From positions 113,571 to 125,161 of the forward strand of contig CAAAJI010000070.1 of the NCBI GenBank assembly GCA_900642245.1: a DNA stretch of 11,591 nucleotides. Direction: 5' to 3'. The translations under genes were made by a program, and so were the position numbers. Of the stretch, positions 1-9,417 are shown in pieces. The notes below the pieces were generated by a model that worked only from the letters and a program-made list of their open reading frames with translations, was not told the origin of the DNA and searched no databases. Every line of letters begins with the position of its first letter. Positions within the stretch are counted from its first letter, which is position 1. The DNA is from Fragilaria radians (lineage: Eukaryota > Bacillariophyta > Fragilariophyceae > Fragilariales > Fragilariaceae).

Positions 1-3000
1 CCAGCGCCAACTCGAAAACCTTCACCAAGTCCTACGCTAGCTCCTACTCGAATTCCTACATCATCGCCTACACCGAAGCCTTCAGCTAGTCCTACGCCAG
101 CCCCTACTCGAATTCCTACGCCTTCTCCTACGCCAGCCCCTACTCGAATTCCTACGCCTTCTCCTACACCTAAGCCCTCTCCGGTTCCTTCTTCATATCC
201 CACAAGCTCTCCTACATCGTCTCCTACACCGAAGCCTTCTCCTAGTCCTACATCGTCTCCTACACCGAAGCCTTCTCCTAGTCCTACAATCTCACCAACT
301 GGTTTTCCTTCGCCGTCTCCAACTCCGCAACCTTCTCCATTTCCCACTAGCCTTCCTACGTCATCTCCCACTCCCAAGCCCTCTACGCAACCTACATTGG
401 CACCCACAAGTTTCCCAACCAGTGGTCCAACTCCAAAACCTTCAGCTGAACCATCATTGTCTCCTACTCGTTCTCCAACTACATCTCCCACAGCAAAGCC
501 ATCTGCGAGTCCAACGCCCGGCCCAACTAGATTTCCTACTCCTTCGCCAACTAGACTTCCTACTCCATCTCCGACTGCTAAGCCTTCATCAAGCCCTACC
601 CCGGTGCCAACTTTTGCACCGACTTCTGCGCCTACTCTTTCGCCTACTCGTCCGATTCCGACGCAAATTCCGGTTGCTACTGAACCTTCGATCCCACCCA
701 ATGATGAGTCTGCTTCAACATTTGCTTGTCCCCCGCTGAATAGTTCCATAAACATTACAACTGATGGCCTAGTGTCTTTTTTGATCCCAACATCTAGTCA
801 GCATCTTTGTACTCTCGTTCAGCAGTCATCCGACGCACAAACATTCAAGCCGGTCGGACGCTCCTACGCAGGTTACGATTGGGAAGCAAGTAGTGGAGAA
901 TTCTCTTCGCTTGGGTGGAGCTGCAATGGAGTAACTTGCAGTGTCAATCTCCCTTCACTTCCTGTGGATTCCTTATACGTTTTGACCTCATTTTATCCTC
1001 CTGAACAGTTCCAAGAGAATGGAGTCGATGAAGTGGCTAGGTTTTTAGAGCAAACAACGTTTGGAATCACCAAATCAGATATTTCAGAGTTTGACACAAC
1101 TAATTTACCACTTGCATTTGGAAGTTGGATTAAAGAGCAGCAAGAATCAGTACCAGCGACATCTCATCGAGCATTCTTTCGGTTGCGCACTAACTCCCGT
1201 ATGGATTCAGCAAGTCGTAGCGGTGCTGTGACACATCCTTGTCACAAAGGATCGACATTTCGTCGATATGCACTTTCAGCTAAGGACAGTCAAAAGTATG
1301 TTTCCATAATTACGGTTGGAAGTAAAAAGATTATCAAAATCGATGGCTTTGTGCGCACTGTGGTTAATGGTCCAATATCGAATACCAGAAACGCTTCTGT
1401 CACTTGGCCAGATGGAAGGTAAGCAGATTGAATTTGTGATTGACATACTTGATACTTTATTTTTTCTTTCTCGCTAACTCTAGTCGTCACCATCATTAGT
1501 TTCCAATTCACAGATACAGCGCTTACTGATCGAGTAGGGGGTGACTTCCAGATGTATCTTCAATCTCAGAAAGGAAATGTTGATGTTACTATCAATGGTA
1601 CAAGAGGAAACCCCATTATTCAGTTTGATTCGTCAATTGGCGCCAATCCTAACATTTTGATTGAACTAACGTCCAATGATGTTGAGCCCGTGGATATGAA
1701 GTATTTTACAAGGGCGACTGTAAAAATGCAAGAAATTATGTTGACTAAGGATTTGGAATTGGATGTTTGCGCATCTATCCTCGAACCTGGTAATCCTGTG
1801 AATCCGGTATTCGCATTGTTCGATGGAGTATACTGGATTCATGATCCAAAGTTTGTAAGTACCTCATACTTGCTTTTAAAGTTTGCTACGAGTGCTCATC
1901 ATATTTTCACCTTAATGACTTGCAGGACACATTTTCCAATACTCTCGAGAATCCTTTCCCCGATGGAGGGGGAAAGATAGCAAGAGATACTTTGAATATT
2001 GTAAACATTGAAAGGAGTGCCTTTTGTGCAAATGTTGAAAGAGATGTCTTCAACGAAAAATCTTGTGTTCTTAGCTACGAACCAACAGCTTGTGCTGCTG
2101 GTACTTATGATCCCACTGGTGGTCAAAATCGTCCGAATTTTTTCGTCCCCGTCACACCCCAAGTAATTCGTGACATTTATATTGGAACTGGAAATGGAGC
2201 AGAGGGAACTCGTTATGTCTATTCTGTTGATGGCCTTAGAATTCAAGAGGATAAAACGGTAAGCTTGCCTTGCCAACGAGCGGGGTCTCGATGGATTCCT
2301 ATAAACTGTACTGGTGCTGCAGCACAACTGGACCCAACCGTACATGAAATTTTCTCGAAGTTGCTCAAGTCATATGCCACTGATTCGAATCCATACATGC
2401 GTGACATTTGGAATTGGTGGGGAACACCGTGCCCGGCTGCTTTCCAAACTCTCTCTGGGTTTGAAGTTCTGGATCAAGACGGAACGAAATGTTGGAAGAA
2501 TGTCCACCCTGATCATCTCTCTGTTTATGATTTCACATTCTGGACTCGCCTCGATGGTCATCCGGGTAATTCCTTATCTCGAAATCCAATTAAAGAGTTT
2601 GCAGAAGCAGGATTAACCACTTTGAAGTTCCCCTGGTGGCATTCTATGTCTCGCTGGGCGGATAATGAAGGTAGAGTGGGTGGCTACGTTGGTCGCCTAG
2701 GAGACACTGTGCATTATTATAACTTTCCCAAGAGTTTGAAATCAGAGCAATTGAATCAGTTTTTCGGCTTTTCCGCTGATGCCATCAACTATACTGATTC
2801 AAAAGGTGTCATTGTGTGTGGTAGTCCCAATGAGATTGAAAATGATTTGTCGTTGGGAGGTAGTCAAGGTAGAGGTGCCTTTGACATTTTCACCGAAAAC
2901 TTTGCCACCACCGAAGCAGTTGATTTTGTGAAGCAGAAGCGTATTGTATGGACTCACATAGCACTCACCGCACCGGATCAGCTAAGACAGCGTATGGCCT

Positions 3001-6000
3001 GGGCGCTTTCGCAAATTCTTGTTGTTAGTCCTGGAGCTGTCTCCGAGGGAGATTATCGAACAGAGGCTATGACCGCATATTATGATATTTTTGTTCGACA
3101 TGCTTTTGGGAGCTATCGTGACATACTTAAAGAAGTCTCGTATAATGGAGTCATGGGACAAATGTTGACATATCATGGATCTCGATCCACTGCGTACACT
3201 TGGCGTACGCAATCCACAGTACAGTTTGCAGATGAGAACTATGCACGTGAAATCATGCAGCTGTTCACAATTGGCATGTACAAGATGAGACAAGATGGAA
3301 CTCTCATTCTCGACAGTAAAGGATTTCCAATAAGAGCCTACACTAATGATGACATAGTTGAGTATGCAAGAGTTTGGACTGGCTTCGAATCACGCTTGCA
3401 TCGAGGAAATGTTGAGAATATGAATCGCTTTAATCATATCGATTCGATGAAGATAAACATGGAGATCAGAGATGTTTTCCCCAAAATGGGATTAGATAGG
3501 AAGTATATTGGTGATGGCTATCCTTTGTGCGCAGATTTGCCCGAGAAGCACTTTTTGAAAGCCAGTGCCACTTACAGATTACTTGGAAGTACTTCTGTTC
3601 CTGAACTTGTGAATGATCCAAAGCAGTGGGCATCCGATGTAAAGACCATTCGTTTGAAGCTTCAATCGTCTGGACCAGATAGTCTTTTTGCGAAGTTATG
3701 TGGCTCTGAAGATCCTAACGCCTGTAGTTATAGGACTACAGTGACCCTTGATGGCGACATATTGTGCAGCGGAGTAGAGTGTTCAGTGGATACCTTACGT
3801 GTCGTTGAAGTGGGAAGTGGCATATTCTACGAATATATCAACCGTCCATGTGTTTACCAAGCGTTTTATATGAATGCGAAGACAATAATTAGGAGATGGA
3901 GCTGGAACGACATGATCTGCGCAGATCCGAGGATAGCACAAGCATCGACCGCTTGCTGCAACTCCACGACTCGAATGTGGAATGATATGGTAAGTATATC
4001 GCCTTTAATATTGTGCGAAGTTGTAAATATGTTTTTCTGATTTTCCTTTCATATCAGTACTGGGGAGAAAGAGTGACCTTTTCCACCGCAGGAAATAAGT
4101 GCAAACAGCAATATTGTGATCGAAGATCACGACCAACTTGTGATATTGTTGCAAACCCTACTCTCGGTACTCAATGTGTCCCCAATGGGCACTATTGGAC
4201 TACCAACCCTTGCACATTGCGAGTTAAAATCAATCCTGATGGTACAGTTGCTATCGTACATTCTGCGGTGCAAAATGAACCTTCTTCAGCGGTAAGGCAT
4301 GTCCAGAACGATACCAAGACATACTTTCGTGTTGACTGGTCAGGCGTGGATTCTTTCAAATCAATTCTTTCAGATTGCAACTCCATCCCAACTTGTGCCG
4401 TTACTATTGATGAGGTTTGTGTTTGTAACATGACAGTCGAAGAAGAACAGGTGTTTTTCGATGGAGATTCACCAACGGTCGACGATGTTCTGAAAAAGTT
4501 AACTGTTGGATCTTTTGAGCCAAGCATGTTGGCATCCAACTGGGTTTCACAGACCATAAATGGAGTTACGATCTACTCCATAAATGGTCAGCTTACATCG
4601 AGCTCAATATTCGAGGTTACTGACAGTAATGGAGTTCGTCAATTGAGAAAGAATATGAAATCAAATGTCAAAATCATCGGTAAAGATACTTACTTTCGCA
4701 ATCCAGTACATTTCATTAGTCTTTCGGATCCTGCAGTATATCAGGCTTATCATGAGACGGATGCTGCTCTTGATCAATATTTTTATCATTCAAACACTGC
4801 TCCGTTCCTCGCTATTCGTTTTGCCCAGAGATTTGGAATTTCAAATCCTTCCCCTGGGTTCGTGTCACGTATCGCTGCAGCTTTCAAGTCTGGAACGTTC
4901 ACCTATTCTGAAGGAGGAACTCCAATGATTTTTGGAACGGGAAAATATGGTAGCTTAGGAGCCACGATTGCATCCATACTCCTGGATCGTGAGGCAAGGA
5001 CTACAGTTTTGGATTCTGATCCTGTCCATGGTTCATTGAGGGAGCCTCTGATAAAAATTTTGGGCTTGATGCGTGCCCTTGAATTTAAATTGGCACCAGA
5101 TATTGGATTTATTGATTTTGATATCAATATCAATTTAAAAATTGGTCAAATGGCACATGCCCTTCCAAATGTTTTCTCATTTTTCTCTCCCTTCTTTACC
5201 TCCGGAATTATCTCAGAAGCATCGCTTGTTGCTCCTGAAGCACAGGTCATGACTGGTCCCCGATCGATTGACTCACTCAATGGTTTGCTGTCTCTCATCA
5301 AATTTGGCTTATCATCCTGCCATGGTGGTGTTGGCAGATATCAATATTGGACTTGGTATGATTGCTCGAAATATAGAGTTGCAAATGTAAACGATGGATC
5401 GTTGGGAAATTTGACATTTTCTCCGTCAGATAGCAGCTCTGCAGTCAAAGTAACCGATGAACTTGCAACATTACTCACTGCAGGGCGTTTGAGTCGAATA
5501 AGTAGACAAGTTATAGACGATGTGATCCGTTTTGAGCCAAACCGAACGATTGCGTTGTTGAAAGCGCAACAACTGATTGTCCTTTCTCCTGAGTTCCATG
5601 CAACAAATACCGTTAGACAAACTGGTGTTTTGCGTCCAGAACCCCAGGCCCCGGTACCATCGTCCAACTCCTACAAAGCAGTTGTCTACGTTTTGTTAGA
5701 TGGAGGAATGGACTCTTTCAACTTGATTGTTCCACACACTTGTACAGCAACGAACGTTGATGGACTAACTGTGCTAGAGCAATACAATGCTGAACGAACC
5801 ACTCTTGCAATGACAGCGGAAGAAAGGACTCGCGTCATTGACACCCCAGGACAGCCTTGCAGCCAATTTGCCATTCACAAAGATCTAGAAATTGTAGAAC
5901 GACTCTATAAAGCAGGCGATCTATCATTTTTTGTAAACGCTGGTGTCATCAATCAGCCTGTAAACAAAGACAACTATTGGAGACTCACAAAGACAGGACT

Positions 6001-6943
6001 GTTTGGCCATAATACTATGCAAGAGGAGGCACAGCAACTCGATCCTTTCGACACTGCGCCAGGAACTGGTGTACTCGGACGTATGTGCGATATTTTAAAG
6101 CAAAAGAAATTCAAAGCTCAACCCGTAACTGTGCAAGATTCAGCTGTCGCTGTAGTCGGAGTGCCTGGAACTGGAGTGGACCCTTTATTGGTTTCATCCT
6201 ATGAAACCAATAAATTCAATCCGCTATCGCAAGGCGATACATTTATCGTGAAACCTTACTTGAAGCAACTGAACCAAGAAACAGAAGTTCAAAGCAGTCT
6301 GTATGGTGAAATGTGGTCACAGAATTTGAACAAAGCTCTCAACGACAATGACGCAATTCTGAAGGCAATGTCAACAACAAAATTGAACAACACTTTTCCG
6401 AATACAGATTATGCCGCCAAACTTAGAGTCGTATCCACTCTAATTGGATCGCACCAGCAACGTGGAACTGATCGTGATGTTTTCTATCTCTCAATGGGAG
6501 GTTGGGATCATCACTCTGAAATGAAGGCTAGTATTTCCTCAAACTTTGTGAAGTTGAATGCCGCGTTGACAGTATTTTACAATGAAATGCAGGCACAAGG
6601 AAAATGGAATGGAATCACTGTTGTCTTCACATCTGATTTCGCCCGAACCTTAACCGCCAATTCAGGTGATGGAAGTGACCACACATGGGGAGGTCATTAC
6701 TTTGTAATGGGTGGTGCAGTAAAAGGAGGAAAGATTCATGGATCTTATCCATCAGATATTACTAATTCGGGTCCTTTGAACATTGGACGTGGACGGATCA
6801 TTCCTACCCTTAGCTGGGAGTCAGTTCTTAACCCCATAGTAGAATGGATGGGAGTTGACCAGGCATCAGAATTGAATTATTGTATGCCAAATCGCATTAA
6901 GAGTGGAGCACCGCTAATTTCTGTCAGTGAAATGTTCAAGTAA
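1..6943 (+). CDS. Giant PT-repeat / DUF1800-DUF1501 fusion protein, 4 exons, 5'-partial
   Basis: Spliced CDS join(<1..1418, 1500..1854, 1926..3989, 4058..6943), stop TAA at 6941. It is 6723 nt in one frame, giving 2240 residues, with the start beyond the left edge. Residue numbers count from base 1. Order: Pro/Thr/Ser stalk (1-230); Cys module (about 235-340); DUF1800 first block (ARFLEQTTFG, 346); Cys-rich insertion (about 400-920); DUF1800 middle block (RQRMAWALSQ near 945, DENYAREIMQLFTIG 1027-1041); second Cys-rich insertion (about 1090-1500); DUF1800 last block (SNPSP 1541, REPLIK 1607, VFSFFSPFF 1651, SPEF 1789); DUF1501 (about 1819-2230). In bacteria DUF1800 and DUF1501 are usually adjacent genes for exported proteins of unknown role. 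Sequons such as NSS, NCT, NYT and NMT, plus many cysteines, suggest a secreted or cell-surface protein. The signal peptide would lie upstream of the window. Domain identity is strong; function is unknown. No TM segment is evident at the C terminus. Confidence 0.9.
91..162 (+). repeat. Exact 36-bp tandem duplication
   Basis: Bases 91-126 and 127-162 are identical 36-mers beginning CCTACGCCAG and ending GCCTTCT. Each encodes the 12-residue unit PTPAPTRIPTPS. The identity extends to synonymous positions, so the duplication is recent compared with the surrounding degenerate units. Confidence 0.95.
211..282 (+). repeat. Second exact 36-bp tandem duplication
   Basis: Bases 211-246 and 247-282 are identical 36-mers beginning CCTACATCGT and ending TCTCCTAGT. 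Each encodes PTSSPTPKPSPS. The period matches the duplication at 91-162 but the unit sequence differs, so the stalk appears to grow in steps of 12 codons. Confidence 0.95.
1419..1499 (+). other. Intron 1 (81 nt)
   Basis: Donor GTAAGC at 1419 and acceptor CATTAG ending 1499, after a T-rich tract at 1456-1472 and a CTAAC branch-like motif at 1474-1478. It is a phase 2 intron. Only this AG joins exon 1 (ending WPDG) to the open frame in exon 2 (SFQFTDTALTD). Unspliced reading stops at once, because TAA at 1420 overlaps the donor. The length is a multiple of three. Confidence 0.8.
1855..1925 (+). other. Intron 2 (71 nt)
   Basis: Donor GTAAGT at 1855 and acceptor TTGCAG ending 1925, phase 0. It joins HDPKF to DTFSNTLENPF. 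Reading through without splicing ends at a stop at 1978. Confidence 0.88.
3990..4057 (+). other. Intron 3 (68 nt)
   Basis: Donor GTAAGT at 3990 and acceptor ATATCAG ending 4057 after a T-rich tract, phase 0. It joins RMWNDM to YWGERVTF inside the second Cys-rich insertion. Read-through stops at TGA 4038-4040. Confidence 0.9.
5672..6931 (+). other. DUF1501 domain (alkaline-phosphatase-superfamily-like fold)
   Basis: The domain starts at VVYVLLDGGMDSFNLIVP (residues 1821-1838), the usual GGxDxxN-type opening. It continues with an MGGWDHHSEM segment (from residue 2092), VVFTSDFARTL (around 2134-2144) and a GSDHTWGGHYFVMGG segment (from 2151), then AVKGG and GSYPS. These Asp/His clusters are the family's expected conserved positions and are intact. 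Family knowledge places DUF1501 near the alkaline phosphatase/sulfatase superfamily, but no activity is assigned here. It directly follows the last DUF1800 block with a short linker (about 1793-1818), which supports a true fusion. Confidence 0.88.
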
Positions 6944-7810
6944 AACATTACAGTTGCAAATATGACGATGACAGAGTGCTTATAGATTCATTCCTTATCT
7001 TATGGAATTGTTAGGTAAACCAACCCCGAAAGCATGATAACAATATGGCAATAGTAGGTTTAATATTTGTTCAAGTATTCATCTAGCTACTATATCTGTT
7101 ATCTTACAATGATCGTCTTGACAAAGAAGATGTTGAACCGCTGCGGAATGAGTCTCCTTAAATTAACCTACAAAAGCTTAAAGCATTTCCGTATGAGGCC
7201 TCTGACTAACTCAGATTAATCGCTGCTGACTAGACTTTGGAGATCCCGATCTTCGCTATACTGATCTCATAATTTTATATCAGTGGCGACAACGACAGCC
7301 TTAAGAAAGAAATAGGGATGATCTTTATCAAGGGTCTGATTTGTAGCACAAAGGAGCTCAGCATGTTACGTAAGAATGAAGGTTACTGAACTTGAAAGTA
7401 GTAGCTAAACTTATAGAATTGCAATTCCTCCTTGTATTGATTGGCATGTTTCTTCCTAAACTTAACTTAACTTGTTTCAACAGTGCTCAAGCACTCAAAA
7501 GACTGATTTACAAGGGTTGTGTTTTATTTTGGATCCTTATCCAATTCTTCAAATAATCCATGAACTATTTTAACTTAAATATCAATGACAAATCCTTCAT
7601 TTACTTTCAGCAGAGCGTTCTCATGTGTCATAATCTGAAAGAACAATTCTTTCATTAGCACATAAGGGAAATTTTATCTCTATATTGTACTGTTGTTGAC
7701 TGTCATTATGCATCCAATTGTTTGCAGCAGTTTTTTCTCCTTAATACTCTGAAAGGATTTGTCTGCCTTGTTACTCAGTCTTTATAGGCACAACAAGAGG
7801 GAGGAATCAC
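6944..7810. other. AT-rich intergenic stretch, nothing recognised
   Basis: This presumably includes the 3' UTR of the upstream gene, but I see no convincing polyadenylation signal. No ORF of note, tRNA-like structure or Copia coding trace was recognised on either strand. Small palindromes occur: GAATTGCAATTC at 7416-7427 and AGTGCT/AGCACT at 7482-7495. A 5' LTR of the downstream element could lie in the right part, but I found no matching copy near 10260. Confidence 0.6.
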
Positions 7811-7813
7811 CAA

Positions 7814-7825
7814 GGTATCAAAACC
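7814..7825 (+). other. Possible primer-binding site, GGTATCAAAACC
   Basis: Ten of 12 bases match the canonical initiator-tRNA-Met PBS core GGTATCAGAGCC used by many Copia elements. If real, the 5' LTR ends just upstream, and the element jumps almost directly from leader to the pre-RT region. The leading T of TGG is absent and no LTR pair was found, so this is weak. Confidence 0.22.
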
Positions 7826-7902
7826 CTGCAAAGGCATAGTAAAGTTACATCCAACTCGGAAACCCTCAATCTACATCACATTGAATCTTCTCAAAGACCA
7901 AC

Positions 7903-8600
7903 ATGTTCAGCATCATCTTTACAACCAACATCAACGGTTTATCACACAATCCAGAAGTAGTTGTTGTGCCTTCAACAAATCCTTTGACAGTTAGTTGTAT
8001 GTCAAGGCCTTCACAATCCAATCCAGTATCACTCATCAACCCGTCGTTAATGATTAATTTGTCAGATGAGCAAGAAATCATTACTAAATTAGATGTGATG
8101 CCAAGTAATGTTCCTAGAAATAGTCATTTTAGACAGAAAACTGGGAGGCATAATGATAATGTGGCAAGCAGAACAAGGACTAAAACAAGTCATTTGGACC
8201 AAAATGTTGGAAATAGAACTTGGTCAAAGTTACAAAGCCATCTGTAACTCAAGTGGTCAAGAAGACTTCTTCCCTTTGTATGATGTATGTATGCTTAAAG
8301 GTCATGAGAACTTTAAAGATATAGATCTTCAGTTAGGAGCTACCAAGTGTCAGATATACCATAGTGCTTTGTTGAGATCTAACTCTCAAGCTGAGCTGGA
8401 TTGTTTACATGTATTGGACATGACAGAGGATGGCAAGCATAGATCATGGGAATGTACTAAGGAGCTCAAATATTGTGAAGAAATAGAAATGAACACAGGT
8501 ACAAATCAAAAATGTCTAGTAGAATGGAATGATATTAACGAATCACAATCATGGGTGAATTTCTTTGCATTAAGTCTCAGCAACCACACACCAGTTGTAC
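7903..8600 (+). pseudogene. Copia pol fragment: region between integrase and RT
   Basis: Frame 1 is open to 8247 with a Ser/Asn/Pro-rich linker-like sequence (NPEVVVVPSTNPL, NVASRTRTKTSH). Frame 2 carries the sense from about 8230 to 8598: DFFPLYDVCMLKGH, CLHVLDMTEDGKHRSWEC, KCLVEWNDINESQSWVNFFALSLSN. The W-E-C and LVEWND...SWV patterns resemble the segment upstream of RT in diatom Copia polyproteins. The switch between frames implies an indel near 8230. At about 8595-8602 the sense returns to frame 1 at TNLWE, with the stretch normally lying between missing, which suggests a deletion. The assignment of the first 110 codons is the least certain part. Confidence 0.55.
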
Positions 8601-9414
8601 TAATCTATGGGAATAGGCTATTAGGACAGAGCTTATGCAGCTTACAGATTATCAGACATAGATAGTGCTTGATTCAGGGGAGAGTATTCCTAATGGATAT
8701 CAGAAGATTCTGTATCACATGGTATTTGATGCGAAATATGATTTAAGGCATAAAGCAAGATTGGTCGCGGGAGGCAATGGGACAGTTAATGAAAAGGAAG
8801 GCATTTATTCAGGGGTTGTACAAATGGATACCATAAGAATTGGGTTTTTCTTAGGAGAATTATTTGTTTACATAACTGCTGGTCCAGAGTTTGTTAAAAC
8901 ATTATGTGGAAAGAACTTAATCATAAATAAGTCATTGTATGGATTGAAGACTTCTGCCGCAAGATTTCATGAACATTTAGCAGAATCAATGCTAAGATTA
9001 GCATTCACAAAAACTATGCATGATCCGGATCTATGGATGAAAGATAAGATATCACATTATGAATACTTAGCTACATATGTGAATGCTATTCTTATTTGGA
9101 GCAAGGATCCCATGTCAGTAATTAAGTCCTTAGAGAAAATATACTTATTGAAAAATGTAGGTATTCCTGAGTACTATTTTGGCGGAAATGTGGAATTTCT
9201 TGGTGATGCATGGAAGAACCAAGTGATAGGATTAGCAATTTCTGCAAGAACTTATATTCAAAATTTCATTCCTAAGTTTGAAAACCTGTTTGGTAAAGAA
9301 CGGAAACCCATCAGGACTCCCATGAGCAAAGGGTATCCTCATGAAGTAGATAATACACCTTTTTGTACTTATAAAGACTCAGCTAAGTATAGATCAATAA
9401 TAGGATCTTTTATC
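8599..9414 (+). pseudogene. Copia reverse transcriptase, inactivated
   Basis: Frame 1 reads TNLWE-stop(8614)-AIRTELMQLTDYQT-stop(8659)-IVLDSGES, then KYDLRHKARLVAGG and the SGVVQMDTIRIGFF segment typical of Copia RT. At about 8860-8868 the text jumps from FFLGEL to VYITAGPEF, losing roughly two dozen codons that normally hold the first catalytic Asp (D-x-x-NAFLYG region). SLYGLKTSAARFHEH follows. The YVDD box reads YVNA at 9076-9087, so both catalytic aspartates are replaced. A TAG at 9415 separates RT from RNase H. The family call is firm. The enzyme cannot be active. Confidence 0.85.
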
Positions 9415-9417
9415 TAG

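Larger units (their letters stand above)
1..690 (+). repeat. Pro/Thr/Ser-rich repeat stalk (PTPxPTRxPTPS / PTPKPS type)
   Basis: The frame is open from base 1 and encodes about 230 residues built from short P-T/S-x-x units, such as PTPAPTRIPTPS, PTPKPSPS and PTSSPT, with regularly spaced Lys or Arg. No methionine start is needed at 397, because the frame continues to the left edge. Such stretches are typical of extended, often O-glycosylated stalks in surface or wall-associated proteins of stramenopiles (inference). The repeat likely continues to the left of the window. Confidence 0.9.
1036..5640 (+). other. DUF1800 domain, split in three blocks by two large insertions
   Basis: The first block is near 1036-1160 (ARFLEQTTFG, then GSWIKEQ), matching the usual DUF1800 start. 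The middle block is near 2905-3400: QLRQRMAWALSQILVVS, then YYDIFVRHAFGSYRDIL, the ADENYAREIMQLFTIG signature, and a YTNDDIVEYARVWTGF-like segment. The last block is near 4780-5625: NTAPFLAIRFAQRF, SNPSP, ILLDREAR, LREPLIK, VFSFFSPFF, VAPEAQ and LIVLSPEF. Bacterial DUF1800 proteins are usually around 450-600 residues. Here the same motifs span about 1450 residues because of the insertions. Motif order is conserved and no signature block is missing. Biochemical function is unknown. Confidence 0.85.

Noticed and set aside
1..360. CRISPR-like array of short repeats
   Set aside because: The repeats are contiguous without spacers, keep a codon period and encode a PT stalk in a spliced eukaryotic gene.
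422..739. Leu/Gln-rich ORF on the + strand
   Set aside because: It is an out-of-frame shadow of the PT repeat (CCT/ACT codons read as CTA/CTC), with no independent support.
397..1422. Separate short gene starting at a TTG at 397 and ending at 1422
   Set aside because: The frame is open to the left edge and the stop lies inside an intron beginning with GTAAGC. Splicing restores a single long frame.
2259..2264. Extra intron donor GTAAGC in exon 3
   Set aside because: The frame stays open through it and the translated text (KTVSLPCQRAGSRW) fits the Cys module pattern, so no splice is needed. It may be a cryptic donor only.
1899..2345. Minus-strand ORF of 148 codons inside exon 3
   Set aside because: It lies antisense to conserved coding sequence and has no recognisable domain. 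The other minus-strand ORFs at 1290-1511, 2370-2561, 2982-3293, 4192-4557, 4903-5133, 5341-5667 and 5686-5874 are rejected for the same reason.
7866..8081. Minus-strand ORF of 71 codons
   Set aside because: It is antisense to the pre-RT linker and has no recognisable feature.
8108..8665. Intact independent gene of 185 codons
   Set aside because: Its text carries Copia pre-RT patterns only to about 8598. After that the Copia sense is in another frame (TNLWE), so it is a pseudogene fragment whose end is read out of frame.
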